Shown piece after piece: positions 38,102 through 51,104 of a stretch of DNA of 64,000 nucleotides. This stretch comes from Tetrahymena elliotti 4EA (taxonomy: Eukaryota > Ciliophora > Oligohymenophorea > Hymenostomatida > Tetrahymenidae): the NCBI GenBank assembly GCA_000231825.2, contig JH720359.1:211676-275675 (forward strand), read 5' to 3'. The translations under genes were made by a program, and so were the position numbers. The notes below the pieces were generated by a model. That model saw only the letters and a list, made by a program, of their open reading frames with translations, was not told the DNA's origin and ran no database searches. Position 1 is the stretch's first letter. Every line of letters begins with the position of its first letter.

Positions 38102-41100
38102 CATAATAGTTTAAATTCATTTTATAATTTTAATATTATATGTTTTTTTATCTCTGTTTAGAATGTTGTGGAAAATTATTGGTCTTTGATAATTAATTCT
38201 TTAAAGAATGCATTATCCTTAATCAGAATTAGTCTATTTTGAGGAAGAGTTTTCATTTTTCTTTGAGCAAACACTAAAGTTGTCAGAAAAATTAAGTTTA
38301 TTTGCTTTATTGCTATGAGAAACACTATCTTAAAAGGTTTAAATAACTGCATCTTTCATTAAAATTTGTTAAGAAGATCTTTCTTTATTACGAGAACTAA
38401 CTGAACCGCTCTTCTTGTTTTCTAGATTCTGTAAATAGTTACTTGTAGTTTCTTTTTTACCTGAAATACAAGATATAGGCAAAGACTCTCTGATATTTTA
38501 AGATCTAGATGACAAATTACCTTATTCCTTATTATCTGTATATTGAGACTAGTATATTGATAATTATTTGATATTTAATTACATTATCGATTCTTTGGAA
38601 ATGTAGGCTAAACTATTATTTCTGCTATTAGAAGTATTACTTAAGCAATTTATTTGAAAGCTATTTTACTTTGAACATAAAGGAATATCCTCAATACCAT
38701 TTAATCCAACATAAGAATTCATATTGATTGATTAATTTTTTGTTATCTAGGGTAAAAAAAGAGGTGGCTCAATAGAATTAGTGGTATTCAGAGCTTTAGC
38801 AGGTAAAATTGGTGGTGAGGAATATTTTTTAAGGCTGCCATTTAATTTATTATTTTAACCTTCTAATTTAATTAATGGATTTTATTTTTGAAATTAAGAT
38901 AAGTTAAATGCTGGAGGTAGGAATTTTTCATTAATGCTATTTTCTACCTCTTAAGATTGTTCAGTTATTTTAATAGAGCTTTATTCTGTCGGACAAATCT
39001 TATTACTATCTTTAATTGAGGATATTAAGATATTACTAATTCCCTATTCTTGAATTCTTTATGATTTTTCTTTGATTCTTTACACTTTCTGTTAAATTTT
39101 ACTTCTTTAATATTTATCCAAATTAGGAAATAATTCTTTTAAGTTATTCTATTGTATTTCAATTTTTAATAATCCTCTATTCTTTAATTCTTGTTTTAGG
39201 TCTAGCTCTAATTATTTCAATTTTCCATCTCCCATATTAAACGTTCCTTCTATAAGTAGGGACTTTTCATCTTCATGATGCTAAATTTAAATGCTATTTT
39301 TCTCATAATTTTTAGAAGAATTTAGATCTCTAGATAATTTATCTTCTTTTTATTCTGATTTAGGTGACTAAATAAGGGATGAAGATATTTTTTTAAATTA
39401 GCTTTAGTCTATTATATATGTGATATTATCCACACTACTGGTTTCCTGGGAATTAACAAAGTTTATGTCAATACTATTCTTAAATCTACTTTCTCTTTGA
39501 GCAGGAGACTAACTTATTTCACTTTCTCTTGAATTTCTTAATTTTTTTAACTTTGAAGAATTTTAGTTATTTTATTTTTAAACCTTAACCAATTTCTCTT
39601 AAATCTGATCCATTTAAGCTTTGTTAATAGAATTCTCATACTTTAGAAACAAATTCTGTGTATCCTTTTCAACAGAATTACTATCATTTTATTCATCTTA
39701 ATTCATCTATTTTGAATCAGATATCATACTGGACTTTCTTGATTGTTATTCACTTTAAATAGAGTCTCTTTTGAAGCTCGACTTTTATTAAATTAAAATA
39801 TTTATAAGACTTAAAAATTCATTGTTATAATATACTTATTTGATGAGAGGCATCATATTGATCGAATTGTAACTTGAGAATGAATTTACTTAAATAATCA
39901 TAAATTTAATGAGATATTTTAATATAAAAATAAATTTTATTTACATCCATCCTTATTTTTGAAGAAGGCAGCAGAGCTTGGACTCATAGACATAAATGAA
40001 TATCTAGAATCTTTTTTTTCTCCTATGCTGTTTGAATTATTTCCTATCAGGGAAACTTTCCTACTTGAGTCACTTTATTATAATTTTAGTGAGAGGTTTG
40101 CTTCATCTAGAGTAGAAATTGTTTTTGTTAGCTCTTTCTAAGCTTAAAATTTTTAATGGTTATTGATTGATTGCCTCTGTTTATATGTTAATACGCAGTT
40201 TTAATCAAGAGCCTTTTTAGTATAATCAATCAAGAAATCTGAAAAATTCTTTTTCATTTAATTCATGATGTTAATGTAATCAATATTCTAGTTTTAATTA
40301 TTGCCATTTTCTTGAATATTTAACAATTTTTAGCTAAATTCAAATTTGTTCTTCATAAAATCCTTCGCTTCCTAATACTTTTTAAACAAATCATTTTTTT
40401 CCTTCTATTTTTCTTCTTCAGATTTCTCATATTCATAAATAATTTCTTTTTTTTATTTTGGAACATAGTTAATATTCATCTTTAAAAGGCTTTCATTGTA
40501 TATCTTATTCAGATATTACTTCTTGAATTTTTACTTGAACTACTAATTTTCATAGTTTAGAGATTCTTTTCTTTCCACCTCTTTGAATTAGTCTTAGTAC
40601 TTAAGTATCTATTAATTTATCATTTCTGATCTTCTTTTCAGCTTATTTTAGAACATTTACTTTACCATTTCAACTGATTCCCTTGGAAACTTTTATTGAA
40701 AGAGTTTTTTCGTTATTACATAGCACAACGCTTTACTACTCATTACTTTGACATTATATTATTAGTATTTCTAAACCAGTACATCTTCACAGACAAATTA
40801 TGGCGTATCTACATCACAAACTTTTATTTCAATGGTTTCTTTAAAGGTAATTGATTTATTTTATTCGTTTGTAACAACACTATTTTATTTATCTTCTTTA
40901 AAAAATAATTAATTAAAAATTTATATGATGTAAAATGTATTACTTGTTGGTTATTTTAAATCGATTGGTTGAGAAATATTTTTGTTAAATTTAGACATGT
41001 ACTTTTAGTTGGGGTCTTCTATTTCTAATTATACTTAAGAACTAACTTCTAATTTACCATTTACTAAAATGAAAATTGTATTTTAAGCTTCTCCTTAAAT

Positions 41101-42434
41101 AGATAAATAGTCATTTTTTAAGAATTTCTATTCTTAAAAAACATAAGCTAGCTATTCCAAAATTTACCAAGAACTCACATTAGATATTCCTGGTATCGTT
41201 TGCTTTATTAAGAAAATTTTGTCTCTCTTAGCTTATTCAATCATTTTTTTGATAAATAAAAAATCTTCTCTCATGATCCTTTATTTTAAAATTAAAAAAA
41301 AATCATTAAAAGAACTTTTTATAAAAATATTTTATATTTATAAACCATAGTTATTTCTAACAAAAACAATGAGAAAAATTTTTTAATTTTTTTATAAAAA
41401 AGATTATTTGAATTTATGATAAATATCTTAATAAATTTATCAAAAGAGTTTGAAAAATATAAATTATGGTTCATAAAGTATTCTGATCTTTATTTAAAAG
41501 TATTTTGTTATGGTAAATTAAAAATATACACTAAGGCTTCAGTTTCTTAGTTTGAATATATAGAAGCCATACGAATACCTCCTTCTTCCATAATAGCTTT
41601 CTCACCAAATGAAAAACCTGTTCCTAATTTTGCTATAACATCTCCTAGCTAACTAATATCTACACATATAGACTAGTCTCTTTTTATTTTTTATTTAATT
41701 TAACTTGCTTTAGGACTGCTGACTGATTTGTTAATTTTACTACTCATTATACCTGAATTTTTATGCAAAATTTTAGATCTTAAATGTTACAGTGCTGGAC
41801 TTTTTATTTCATCATCATCTTAATTATTCTAGTCATTATCTTAATCATCATTATCTTCATTAGTTATGTTCATAATAAGTTCTTTAGAGTTATTTTAATC
41901 AAAGGATTTTTAAGAATCTTCGGTTTATTTTCTTTTTTCCTATTCTTCTTTTAATTACTGCTTTTTATTTTCCTCTTCAAAGACATTTATCTTCTTTTTT
42001 ATAGCAACACAAACTTCTCCTGAAATGATTACAAACATTTTACCATTAGATTTATCGCCTTCTTTAAAAATAACTTCATTTTGTTTAAACTTTTAATACC
42101 TGATGGTACGCCATATCTATTTACAGTGATAAAATATTAATATAATTAATTTTTTGATATTCATTTTAATAATTTAACTATTATTTACACTTGAAACTAC
42201 CAGATCTTTGTGCTCTTAGCCAAAAGAATCCATCAATTTACTAAAAAAATTTAAATTAGAAAAGTAGGTATTAAGAGTATCTGCATCATCAATATTTCTA
42301 GGTACTTCAGTCTTGACTAATAGATCATAAATTTTATCGTCTATTCCCTAGTTTATTTAAAGAAAAATGATGATTAGACTTGTAAAATAATGAATTAATA
42401 TCTTGCTTATATTTTTTAAAAAAACTTCTACCAT
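38102..42434 (-). CDS. Second large protein with cyclic-nucleotide-binding folds
   Basis: Four exons (introns 42117-42188, 41279-41529, 39889-39944) close in frame as 1,317 residues. Domain 1: IWRTIRYQKFKQNEVIFKEG, KMFVIISGEVCVAI, then an acidic/charged insertion of ~105 residues, then GTGFSFGEKAIMEEGGIRMA with FGE and Arg of the phosphate-binding cassette kept, and TEALVIMREDFLFI. Domain 2: LAYVFQEQKFLKNDYLSIQG, IFILVNGKLEVSS, and a poorly conserved cassette ending ALCYVITKKLF. A coiled-coil-prone charged region follows (MVKQMFQNKLKRRSE onward), then a long Ser/Asn/Gln-rich tail. Domain 1 could bind cAMP or cGMP; domain 2 probably cannot. The layout parallels the protein at 15817-20127, including the insertion at the same point of domain 1, so they are probably paralogues. 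No effector domain is visible. Confidence 0.8.
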
Positions 42435-43300
42435 TTGTATCAAATTAATTTTAAAGGCTCTTATGTTAGTTAAATGAATGAAAATAGAACTATTTTAATA
42501 TACTTTTTAAGTATATAATTTCTACCTATTTATTGTTATTTTTGTGGGTAAATTAAAAAAATAAATTGAATAAATAAACTTTTAACACAATCCATTTATT
42601 TGTGATATTTAACAAATTCTTTAATGCATTGTCTCCTTTTTATTTACAATAAAAAAATCTCCACAAAAATTATCTTTCGTAACATAGAATTGCTATGCTC
42701 ATAGCTCAACTTTTTGTTTTGAATTTATTACCCAATTAAGAAAATAAAAAATACTATTTTTAGTAGTAAGTTAATTCACAAGATCAATCAAAAATAATTT
42801 TTTTTGCTTTATCAAATATTAGAGATTATGCAACTTTAATTTATTTTAAAATTGTTTGTAAATTATCTTCATTCGTTTTTAGATTTCATCATTTTGTTTA
42901 CCATCTAACTTTTTGATTGAATTTAATGCTTTGGCTTCATGACTCTTTATTAGTTATACCCCAACAAATTAATTTTTCTTAAAATTTAAGTTAAATCTTA
43001 TTTTTTTAATTATCCGTTTAGAAAAATTATTTTTAACTTTTTGAGAACTACTATAAAGGTTATATTGCATTTACAAAATAAATATTTATGTTTGAGAAAT
43101 AGATTAAAATATTGAAAAGAATAATTTTTTTATTGTTTTTCTAATAGAATATGCACTTAAGGAAATTTAACTTAGAAGATTTTAATTTATTACTATTTTA
43201 ATAAAATTTAGTTAATTATTTTTAAATAAATTATTTGCTTTTTATTTTGTTTGGTTTTAAAGAAAGAAATCTTAAATCTTGAAATAACATTTGAGTTTTT
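42435..43300. other. Spacer upstream of the second cNMP-fold gene
   Basis: AT-rich DNA between tandem minus-strand genes; it should contain the promoter of the 38102-42434 gene. No other signal. Confidence 0.4.
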
Positions 43301-44846
43301 TCAAACGTCTTCTTTATTTACAAATAGTGTAACATTTTTGTAGTAGCTTGATAAAGTTGCATTTAAGTCCTCGATTTACTTTTTTACATCTTAGATTTGC
43401 TTATCTGTATTTTCAATTTTAACATTAATTGTACTTAATTTACTACCAAAGGACCTATATTTTATAATAATTAAAAATGGTTTGTATGAAATCTTAAATG
43501 AATAACCTTACATTTCTTTCTTATCTTCATAATAATTTTTGTATACAAGGAGTAAAGTAAGCTACTTATTTAAAATTAATATTTTTTCTTTTGTGCTAAT
43601 TCCTACAAATCCTAATTTTTGAATTTCTTATTCTAAATTTTATAATGCAATTAAGGGTTCTTTTTTTAACAATTCCTTTACTACTGTACTTTTTTCTTAT
43701 TCTTACTCTAATTTTTTGAAATCCTTTCTCTTTTTAAGGAATTCTACTTCCCAAGATTTCATCTAAGAAGAATAAAAAATAAATAAGAAATTAAACTAGT
43801 TTTTTAATAATATTTCTTACTCCTTAATAGTGTTCTTCTAAACTATTTAAAAACTATTTAAGATATTCACTTTCAGTTAATTAAGGGTTCTTTTTAACAA
43901 GTTTCTAGTAGCCTTCATAGTAAAGCTTAAGGAATTCTCTTAAATTGATTCCTGCAGGTTTTTAGTTTCTCTATAAATTTTAAAAAAGAAATATAATATC
44001 ATGTTTATTTAATTATATTTATACTTTTTTAGAATAGCCTGAGGAGACATAAAAAATTCTTTTGTCTTCTTCTTTTTCGAAGAGGTGGAAATCTTTATAA
44101 ATCTTAGACATATACTTACGGCAAATACCAAATTTAAGTGTTTTTTCTTTTTCTCTAAATTGTAAAGATAAGATGTCAATGCTTTCAGGTGATATTTTAA
44201 TCTAATTAGTTTAAATTGTTAACACTTAAAATAAAATTTCATACTTCATTTAGTTACATCATGAAAACTCTATTCTATAATTGTGCTTGGAATAACATTT
44301 TATGCCCCAAAAAACCATCTCATAATCTTATTTTTAATAGGTTCTCTGAATTTCCACCAATATACTAGCTCTACGATAATTTAAATTTAAAATATTTTTC
44401 TTTTATTTCACAATAACTAACATTTAAAATATTTATTACTTTCATAACCTTGAGTATATTAACATATCAGTACCACTAAAATAAAGAAAATAAGCTTTTT
44501 TTTGTTATCCTTGACTTTTTCAAAAACTTATTCATATTTGCTTAAAGCTGTCTTCATATATTATTCATTAATAGGTTTGTTTTCTCTCAATAGAATTCTT
44601 CTGCATTCCTTTATAAAATTTAATAGTTATTAAATATATCTCAATATCTTAAATTGCTTCTATCCTACTAGACTAAAAATAAATAATCTGTTTGAAAAGT
44701 AAAATAATTACATATTTTGGGAGGAATTACTAGAAGTAATTTCTATTTATTTGATAAGTTAGCCTTTATGCTTCAAAGCTTCTATTGAAAGTAGTTTTAT
44801 TTAGGTGATTCGCCTTAAAAAATAACTAATTTAAGTTTCTAAACAT
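43301..44846 (-). CDS. Unrecognised protein, probably mitochondrial and membrane-anchored
   Basis: Six exons (introns 44660-44711, 44371-44439, 44202-44257, 43971-44024, 43763-43820) close exactly as 418 residues, which supports the model although no family was recognised. The N-terminus MFRNLNQLFFKANHLNKTTF is basic, hydroxylated and lacks acids, as in mitochondrial presequences. A basic helix (QLLNFIKECRRILLRE) precedes one membrane segment (KKKLIFFILVVLICQY). The middle part contains KFGICRKYMSKIYKDFHLFE and GINLREFLKLYYEGYQKLV. The last ~150 residues form charged helices likely to coil (LEQEQEKSTVVKELL; IENTDKQIQDVKKQIEDLN). A role at the inner membrane is inferred only from these general features. 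Confidence 0.62.
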
Positions 44847-45909
44847 TTCTTTAATTTTCTTAATTTATTGTTTTTAATTTGTATCTTTTTTGTATGTAAT
44901 TTAATCAATTAAATGTTAAAACCTCATTATTTCCATTCATAATTCAAACATAAAATTAATTTATTTTTAACGATTTTATTCAACCCACTTAAAATATTTT
45001 CCAGTTTGAAGATTACATTTCATTTTCACAAAATTTTAAAATATTTCATAATTAACAATTTAATTTTTTTCAATATTAACTTTTTCATATGTGAATATAA
45101 AAAATCATGAATTTTCTATTAGAATAATTAAAATAATTTTTTAATAAGCTTAGTAAAAGACCCTTGATTTTTTATTATCATCTTCCTTATTGTGAAGGCT
45201 TAAACATTAAGTTTCTTTTATTTTTATAATTAATTAATACAAAATTATTTTTTAATCTACCTTCAAACTCAAAATAAGCCGTGGTTTTTGTAAAAAATAA
45301 TTTAAGAATAAAATTTAAAGGTGAAACAAAATATTCAAATTTTATTCATATTTATTTATTTTTTAATTTATTATTTGTAGAAGTATTGCTTATTTAGAAG
45401 GTAAAGAGTATATTTTGAAGGAACTAAATCCTTGAAAGAGATGATTATTAGCTCAAATATTCATTAAAAGAATTTATATTTGAAAAAAAATAGAATTCTT
45501 ATTGAAATGAGACTGAACCAAATGAATTGTATTGGTTAAAAATTGCTTATTATAAATTTTATTAATTATTCCTTAAAAACTTTAAATTGAAGCAATTAGC
45601 ATAGTTTGAAATGGTCAAGTTTGGCTTTGGTAAGTTATTCTTATCAATTTTTATTTTATGATATGAAATTAAATAAATATTAATGAAAATTCATAGTATT
45701 ATAATTTAAATAAATTCAATTAGAAATTGAAATCAAAATTTTAAGAGTTATAAATAGTAGAAAAATACATCGTTAAAGATCAAAGCTAATTTGAATAGAA
45801 ATATACATAGATAGTTTGTTAAGTAGATAGCAAATTTAAACAGGAATTCTAAATAAAATACTAAACAATCTCAACTAAAAAAGAAAGCTATTGAAGCAGA
45901 AATAATTAA
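44847..45909. other. Divergent promoter region upstream of the Ca2+-ATPase gene
   Basis: AT-rich spacer between two outward-facing starts. A short ATG frame at 45611 followed by a good GTAAGT donor could be a 5'-UTR exon, but no in-frame join to the Ca2+-ATPase was found because TGA at 45892-45894 intervenes. Confidence 0.45.
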
Positions 45910-48900
45910 ATGGCTTCCAAAGATTAGGTAGAGTTGTAGATTTTAAATGATGAAACATTTAATGCTACAGAGAAATTTAAAATTCCTCCATAAAAACTCA
46001 TCAATATTGTCAGATTGAGTGAAAAACGTGATTTCTGTGAAGAAGTTGATGAAATAGAAAAAATGTTTAAACAATCTTCATATTTTTCCCCTTAGTTTTA
46101 TCAGGAAATCTTGAATACTCCATCAACAATACCTTACCCATTAGAATAAGATCTTATAAATAGACTATTTATAGAAGGATTAGGATCAAATTTAAAAACA
46201 GGTATTAGCACATCAGCCTAAGAAATGTTAGACAGAGAGCGCATTTATGGGCATAATAGAAGAGAGTAAGTTATTCCAGCTACTTTTTGTGAATTGCTTT
46301 GGGATGCTTTACAAGACTTAACACTTAGAATTCTTGTTGTTGCAGCTATTATATCAATTGCAGTTGAAGTAGGTACAGCCTCTTCTGATAAAAGAAGCAT
46401 TGCTTGGATTGAAGGATTTGCTATTCTAGTTGCAGTTATTGTCTGCTCTACAGTCGCAGCAGCTAACGATTACAAAAAGGAAAAGTAATTCTAACAGTTA
46501 AACAACGTTAGCAGTGAAAGTCTAACTGTATAGGTATATCGTGAAGGATCTGAAATAACTATTCATCGTGATAAAGTACTTACTGGAGATATTATAAAAA
46601 TAAAAGGAGGAATGGAACTTCCAGCTGATGGTATTTGTCTTTACTCTGTTGATATTAAATGTGATGAGTCTGTTATGACAGGAGAACCAGGTAAAGAAAA
46701 TTAATTCTTCATTAAAAAAAGCAAATAAAAATTGGATTAGAGATTTTTATAGACATATAAAAAAATATGATTCATCTTTTAGTTATAAATAATTGTAATT
46801 GACATAAGTAGATTTTGTTAAAAACTTTAAGAAGAATTTCTTTAATTTTTGATTTTACGAATTATGCAGTAAAAATATAATAAAAATATCAATAACTTTA
46901 CAGAGGAGAAAGTTAGAAAGCTATTTACATTTTTTATCTTACTCCACAAATTAATTTAGTTAACTTTCAATATCGCTTTTTGTTTGTTAATCAAAATCGC
47001 TAAGCTAAAATAAAAAATATTTTGAATCACTATTTTTTCATTTTTAAGATGCAAACAATATTTCCTTCGATAATCATTCATTTATTTTTCTAATAATAAA
47101 TAGATCCAGTTCATAAGTAGTCTATCATAAAATGTATTTAAAGAAGAGAAGAGTATAATAGAACAAACTTAACTAAAGATATCAAGTAATTTGACATTAT
47201 TTTATAAAAGAAAAACTATCCATTATCATGTTTCTATAACCTCTTCTTTATAAAATTAGAAATAGACATGAGATTCCTACTCCTGTGCTTATGAGTGGTA
47301 CTAATGTAAGAAATATTTTTATTTATATCAATATAATAATCTATTTTAAATAGGTATTAGAAGGAGATGGTTTGATGATAGCTATTGTTGTTGGTCCTCA
47401 TTCCACTTCTGGTAAGATTGAAGAAATTTTGAAATCTCAAGATGAAAGCAAGAGTCCTCTCTAAGAAAAACTTGAAACAATTGCAGATGATATTGGAAAA
47501 TTTGGATTATATTCTGCCCTCCTGATCATTTTAATTTTGTTGATTAGATTTACTATAGAAAGAATATAAGAAGATAGCTTTGACTCTGATAATGTTATTG
47601 AAATGATTAATTTTCTTATTATTGGTGTTACTGTTGTTGTCGTTGCTATTCCTGAAGGTTTACCTTTATCAGTCACTTTATCTTTAGCTTTTTCAACACA
47701 AAAAATGCTTAAAGATAAAAATCTTGTAAGAAAAATGTAGGCATGTGAGACTATGGGTGGAGCCAATAATATTTGCTCTGATAAAACAGGTAAAGACAAT
47801 TATATATAAACATAACATATCAAACAATTTTATTAAATAACAAAGGTACTTTAACTCAAAATGTAATGTATGTTACTACACTTTGGAATTTTGGTGGTAA
47901 CTTTAGTTAGCTAAATACTGATATGAAAGTTTAATCCAATCTTTAAGAGTATGTGCCTCTTGCAGCTTAAGAACTTTTTATTTAAGCTACAGCAGTAAAC
48001 TCTACAGCCACTATCGATCCTCCATCAGGTGATGCCACAGAATAGGCTATGATTAAATTTTTGAAAAAGTGTAATATCAACTATTTGTAAGAAAGATAAA
48101 AGTTTTAAGAATTGAATTACATCCCATTTTCTTCTCAAAGAAAAAGAATGACAAAAATCATAGCATACAATAATACTCAAAGATTATTGATTAAAGGTGC
48201 CTCAGAAATTATTACCTCTTGTTGCAATTAACTTTATAGATGGGATAACAATTAGATAGTTCCTATTGATACAGTTTTAAGAGACTCGATTTAAAAAGCT
48301 ATTGTTTCTATGGCAGAAAAGGGTTTAAGAACTATTGGAATAGCATACAAATAAGTAAAAAAAATTTAATTGTTTATTTAAATTGATTTTATTTTTTATT
48401 ATTAAATTAGGTCTATCCTAATGATGACATTATTTCCAAGGATAATATGAATGTTAGAGAAATAGAGAAATCTAACTTAATTTTGATAGGTATTTTGGGT
48501 ATTGAAGATGTTTTAAGACCAGAAGTTCCTGGAGCTGTTGCTAAATGTAATTAACAAATTATTATTTCTAAATATGAAAGAATTTCATAATTATTTTTAA
48601 TGCTAGGTAAATCTGCTAAAATCACTGTAAGAATGGTTACAGGAGATAACAAGATTACTGCTAAAGCTATTGCTAGTAAGTGTGGTATTATTCAAGAAGA
48701 ACTTGGTCTTGATTTAGTTTTGGAAGGAAAGGAATTTATCAAATTAACAGGTGGTGTTGTTTGCTCTAAATGCAGAGTTACCGTATGCCCATGCCCCCGT
48801 GATAAAAGAACTGCTGATGCATCAAAGAAAGACTTAAGAGTAGACACAGTAGCTAACTAAGAAGAATTTAAAAAGATCTATCCTCGTCTAGCTGTTATGG

Positions 48901-50312
48901 CAAGATCTGCTCCTGAAGATAAATACACTTTGGTTGTTGGTTTAATGGAGAATGGGAATGTTGTAGCAGTCACAGGTGATGGTTCAAATGATGCCCCTGC
49001 TTTGAAAAAAGCTGATGTTGGATTTGCTATGGTAATCAAATTAGTTTAAAATTTTATGAATATAAATGTTAAATAAAATATAGGGTAAAGCTGGAACATA
49101 AGTTGCTAAAAATGCAGCAGATATTATTTTAACTGATGATAATTTCAGTTCAATTGTATCAGCAGTCATGTGGGGAAGAAATATTTATGATAGTATTAGA
49201 AAATTTTTACAATTTTAACTCACAGTAAATGTCGTAGCTGTTTTTGTAACTCTTATTGGTGGCGCAGTCATTAAAGTAATTTCTTTAACTTTTATATAAA
49301 AAGAATATATTAAAAATATTTATTTTCATAAAAAATAGTAAGAACTGCTTTAACCTATTTAAATGCTTTGGGTAAATCTAATTATGGACACATTTGCTTC
49401 ATTAGCTTTAGCTACTGAACCTCCATAATAAATGCTCTTGCTTCGTCCTCCTCATTCAAGAACTGATTACATTATTTCTAGAAAAATGTTAAAGCACATT
49501 GCTTTACAAAGTGTCTGGTAATTAGCTATCATCTGTACTATTGCATTTGCCGGTGAGTATTTTATTCCAGAATACAGAGATGATTTTGATGATTCAACAA
49601 ACCCCGATGACATAGTATTTGTCTAAAACTACAAATATAGCAACTCAGAAAAAACATTAGTCCACAGTGGTCGCTTGCGTACCTATTCAGGCAATGCTGA
49701 TGATTATAGTAAAAAGCTTGCTTTAGAGAACTGTACCCCATCTAGACACTTCACTGTCCTCTTTAACACATTTGTTCTTCTCTAGTTTTTCAACTTTTTA
49801 AATTCTAGAAAAATTAATGATGAATTTAACATTTTTGGTCACATTTTAAGCAAGTAAATTTTTTTCACTTTCTTTATTTTTAAAATAATTGATTGACTAT
49901 TTTTTAAAATAAAAGCCCTCTCTTTTTCATTATTTTGATTATAATTATTATTTTCTAATTTGTTTTTGTCACTTGGGGTTTTAGAGCTTTCTATGTTTAT
50001 AAATATGGTCTTACTTGGGAGTAATGGTTAATTTGCATAGGATTTGGTGTAAGTTGCAACATTTGGTCAATTTTTATTAAATTAATACCTGATAGACTGT
50101 TCCCTTAACTTGGAAATAAAGAAACAACAATAGACATTAATAGAAAGGGAAGTATACTTAACTATAAAAGAGGTAAATCTTTTGAATTAAAAGCATCTAA
50201 CTTTGGAGGCCAACGTATGTCTCAATAATTTAGTAAATTTGGCCCTCAAAACCAATCTGGAAGTAAAGGATATCAGAACCAGTTCATCGAATAAGCTGGG
50301 CCAGTTGAGTGA
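45910..50312 (+). CDS. Plasma-membrane-type Ca2+-transporting P-type ATPase
   Basis: A P2B pump that exports Ca2+ from the cytosol. Ten exons close as 1,170 residues; introns are 46691-47103, 47186-47265, 47306-47353, 47790-47845, 48355-48410, 48547-48606, 49032-49083, 49276-49338 and 49854-49915. Landmarks: early membrane pair ([33 protein letters not shown]); actuator loop [29 protein letters not shown] in M4; phosphorylation site CSDKTGTLTQN; nucleotide domain PFSSQRKRM and [13 protein letters not shown]; hinge [19 protein letters not shown]5-M6 with [18 protein letters not shown]. The C-terminal tail after the last membrane segment is short (~75 residues), basic and Gln-rich; an autoinhibitory calmodulin site is not obvious. 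A Cys cluster, [17 protein letters not shown], sits in the nucleotide/phosphorylation domain. The start ATG 45910 gives a typical short N-terminus. The first intron (413 nt) is much longer than the others. Confidence 0.95.
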
Positions 50313-51104
50313 TTTGCAATTTTTCCATCATATATACCAATAAATAAATATAAATACAAAATTATCTAATGTAAGCGAGGAATCAATTCATGTAAATAAT
50401 ATATTAATTTTTATGTTGAAAAAATAATTCGAAAAGATTTTGATGATAATAAATGTGCTATTTATTAATCAACTAATTACACTTTTTACAAAAAATAATT
50501 ATTTTAATATTTGAGTAAAAATTAATATTTTTTTTTAAAATAAATGAGAAAAAAAGTTAATAAAATTTCAAAAAAAACAGTCAATAAACTTAATTATCTC
50601 AAACTAATATTACTTACTGTAACTTACAAATTTATAGAAATTAAATCTATTACTTATTTTTGATTTTTAAATAAAATTTTTTGAATTAAAAAATGTTCTT
50701 CTCTATAAAGATATATTTATAAGTAATTTAGGAAATACAATTTTTGTTTTTCGATTAATTTTAAATTTAAAAGAAAAATAAATATAAATAAAATAAAAAT
50801 TTTAGATTTTTATGAGATTAGTGTCTTATTATGTATGATATTTTTTTTGAACTAAAACATAATATTAGTTTAGTTTTAGAATTTCTTAGTTCTTTTTTAT
50901 CAAAGCTCTGAAAATTGATATATATCTTACATACCTGATAATAATAGCTAAGTATAATTTTTTGAAACAATTTTGAGATATTCTAAAAAACCTTTATTTT
51001 TAGCTATGCTTTATGTTTTATAGTCATATCTTCATAATTTTAGTTGTTTTTTATTTGGATTTTAAAATTTATTCATAAAATAATTAATTTGTAAACAAAT
51101 TTTA
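50313..51104. other. Spacer between convergent genes
   Basis: AT-rich DNA holding the 3' ends of the Ca2+-ATPase gene and the 51105-52557 gene; nothing else supported. Confidence 0.45.

Noticed and set aside
41279..41529. Boundary between two separate cNMP genes on the minus strand
   Set aside because: Splicing 41529-41279 joins TEAL to VIMREDFLFI in phase, restoring one cNMP domain, so it is a single gene 38102-42434.
43301..44846. A second selenoprotein using TGA after KIRL
   Set aside because: A different splice (44371-44439) gives a clean in-frame exon without the TGA, and all six exons then close.
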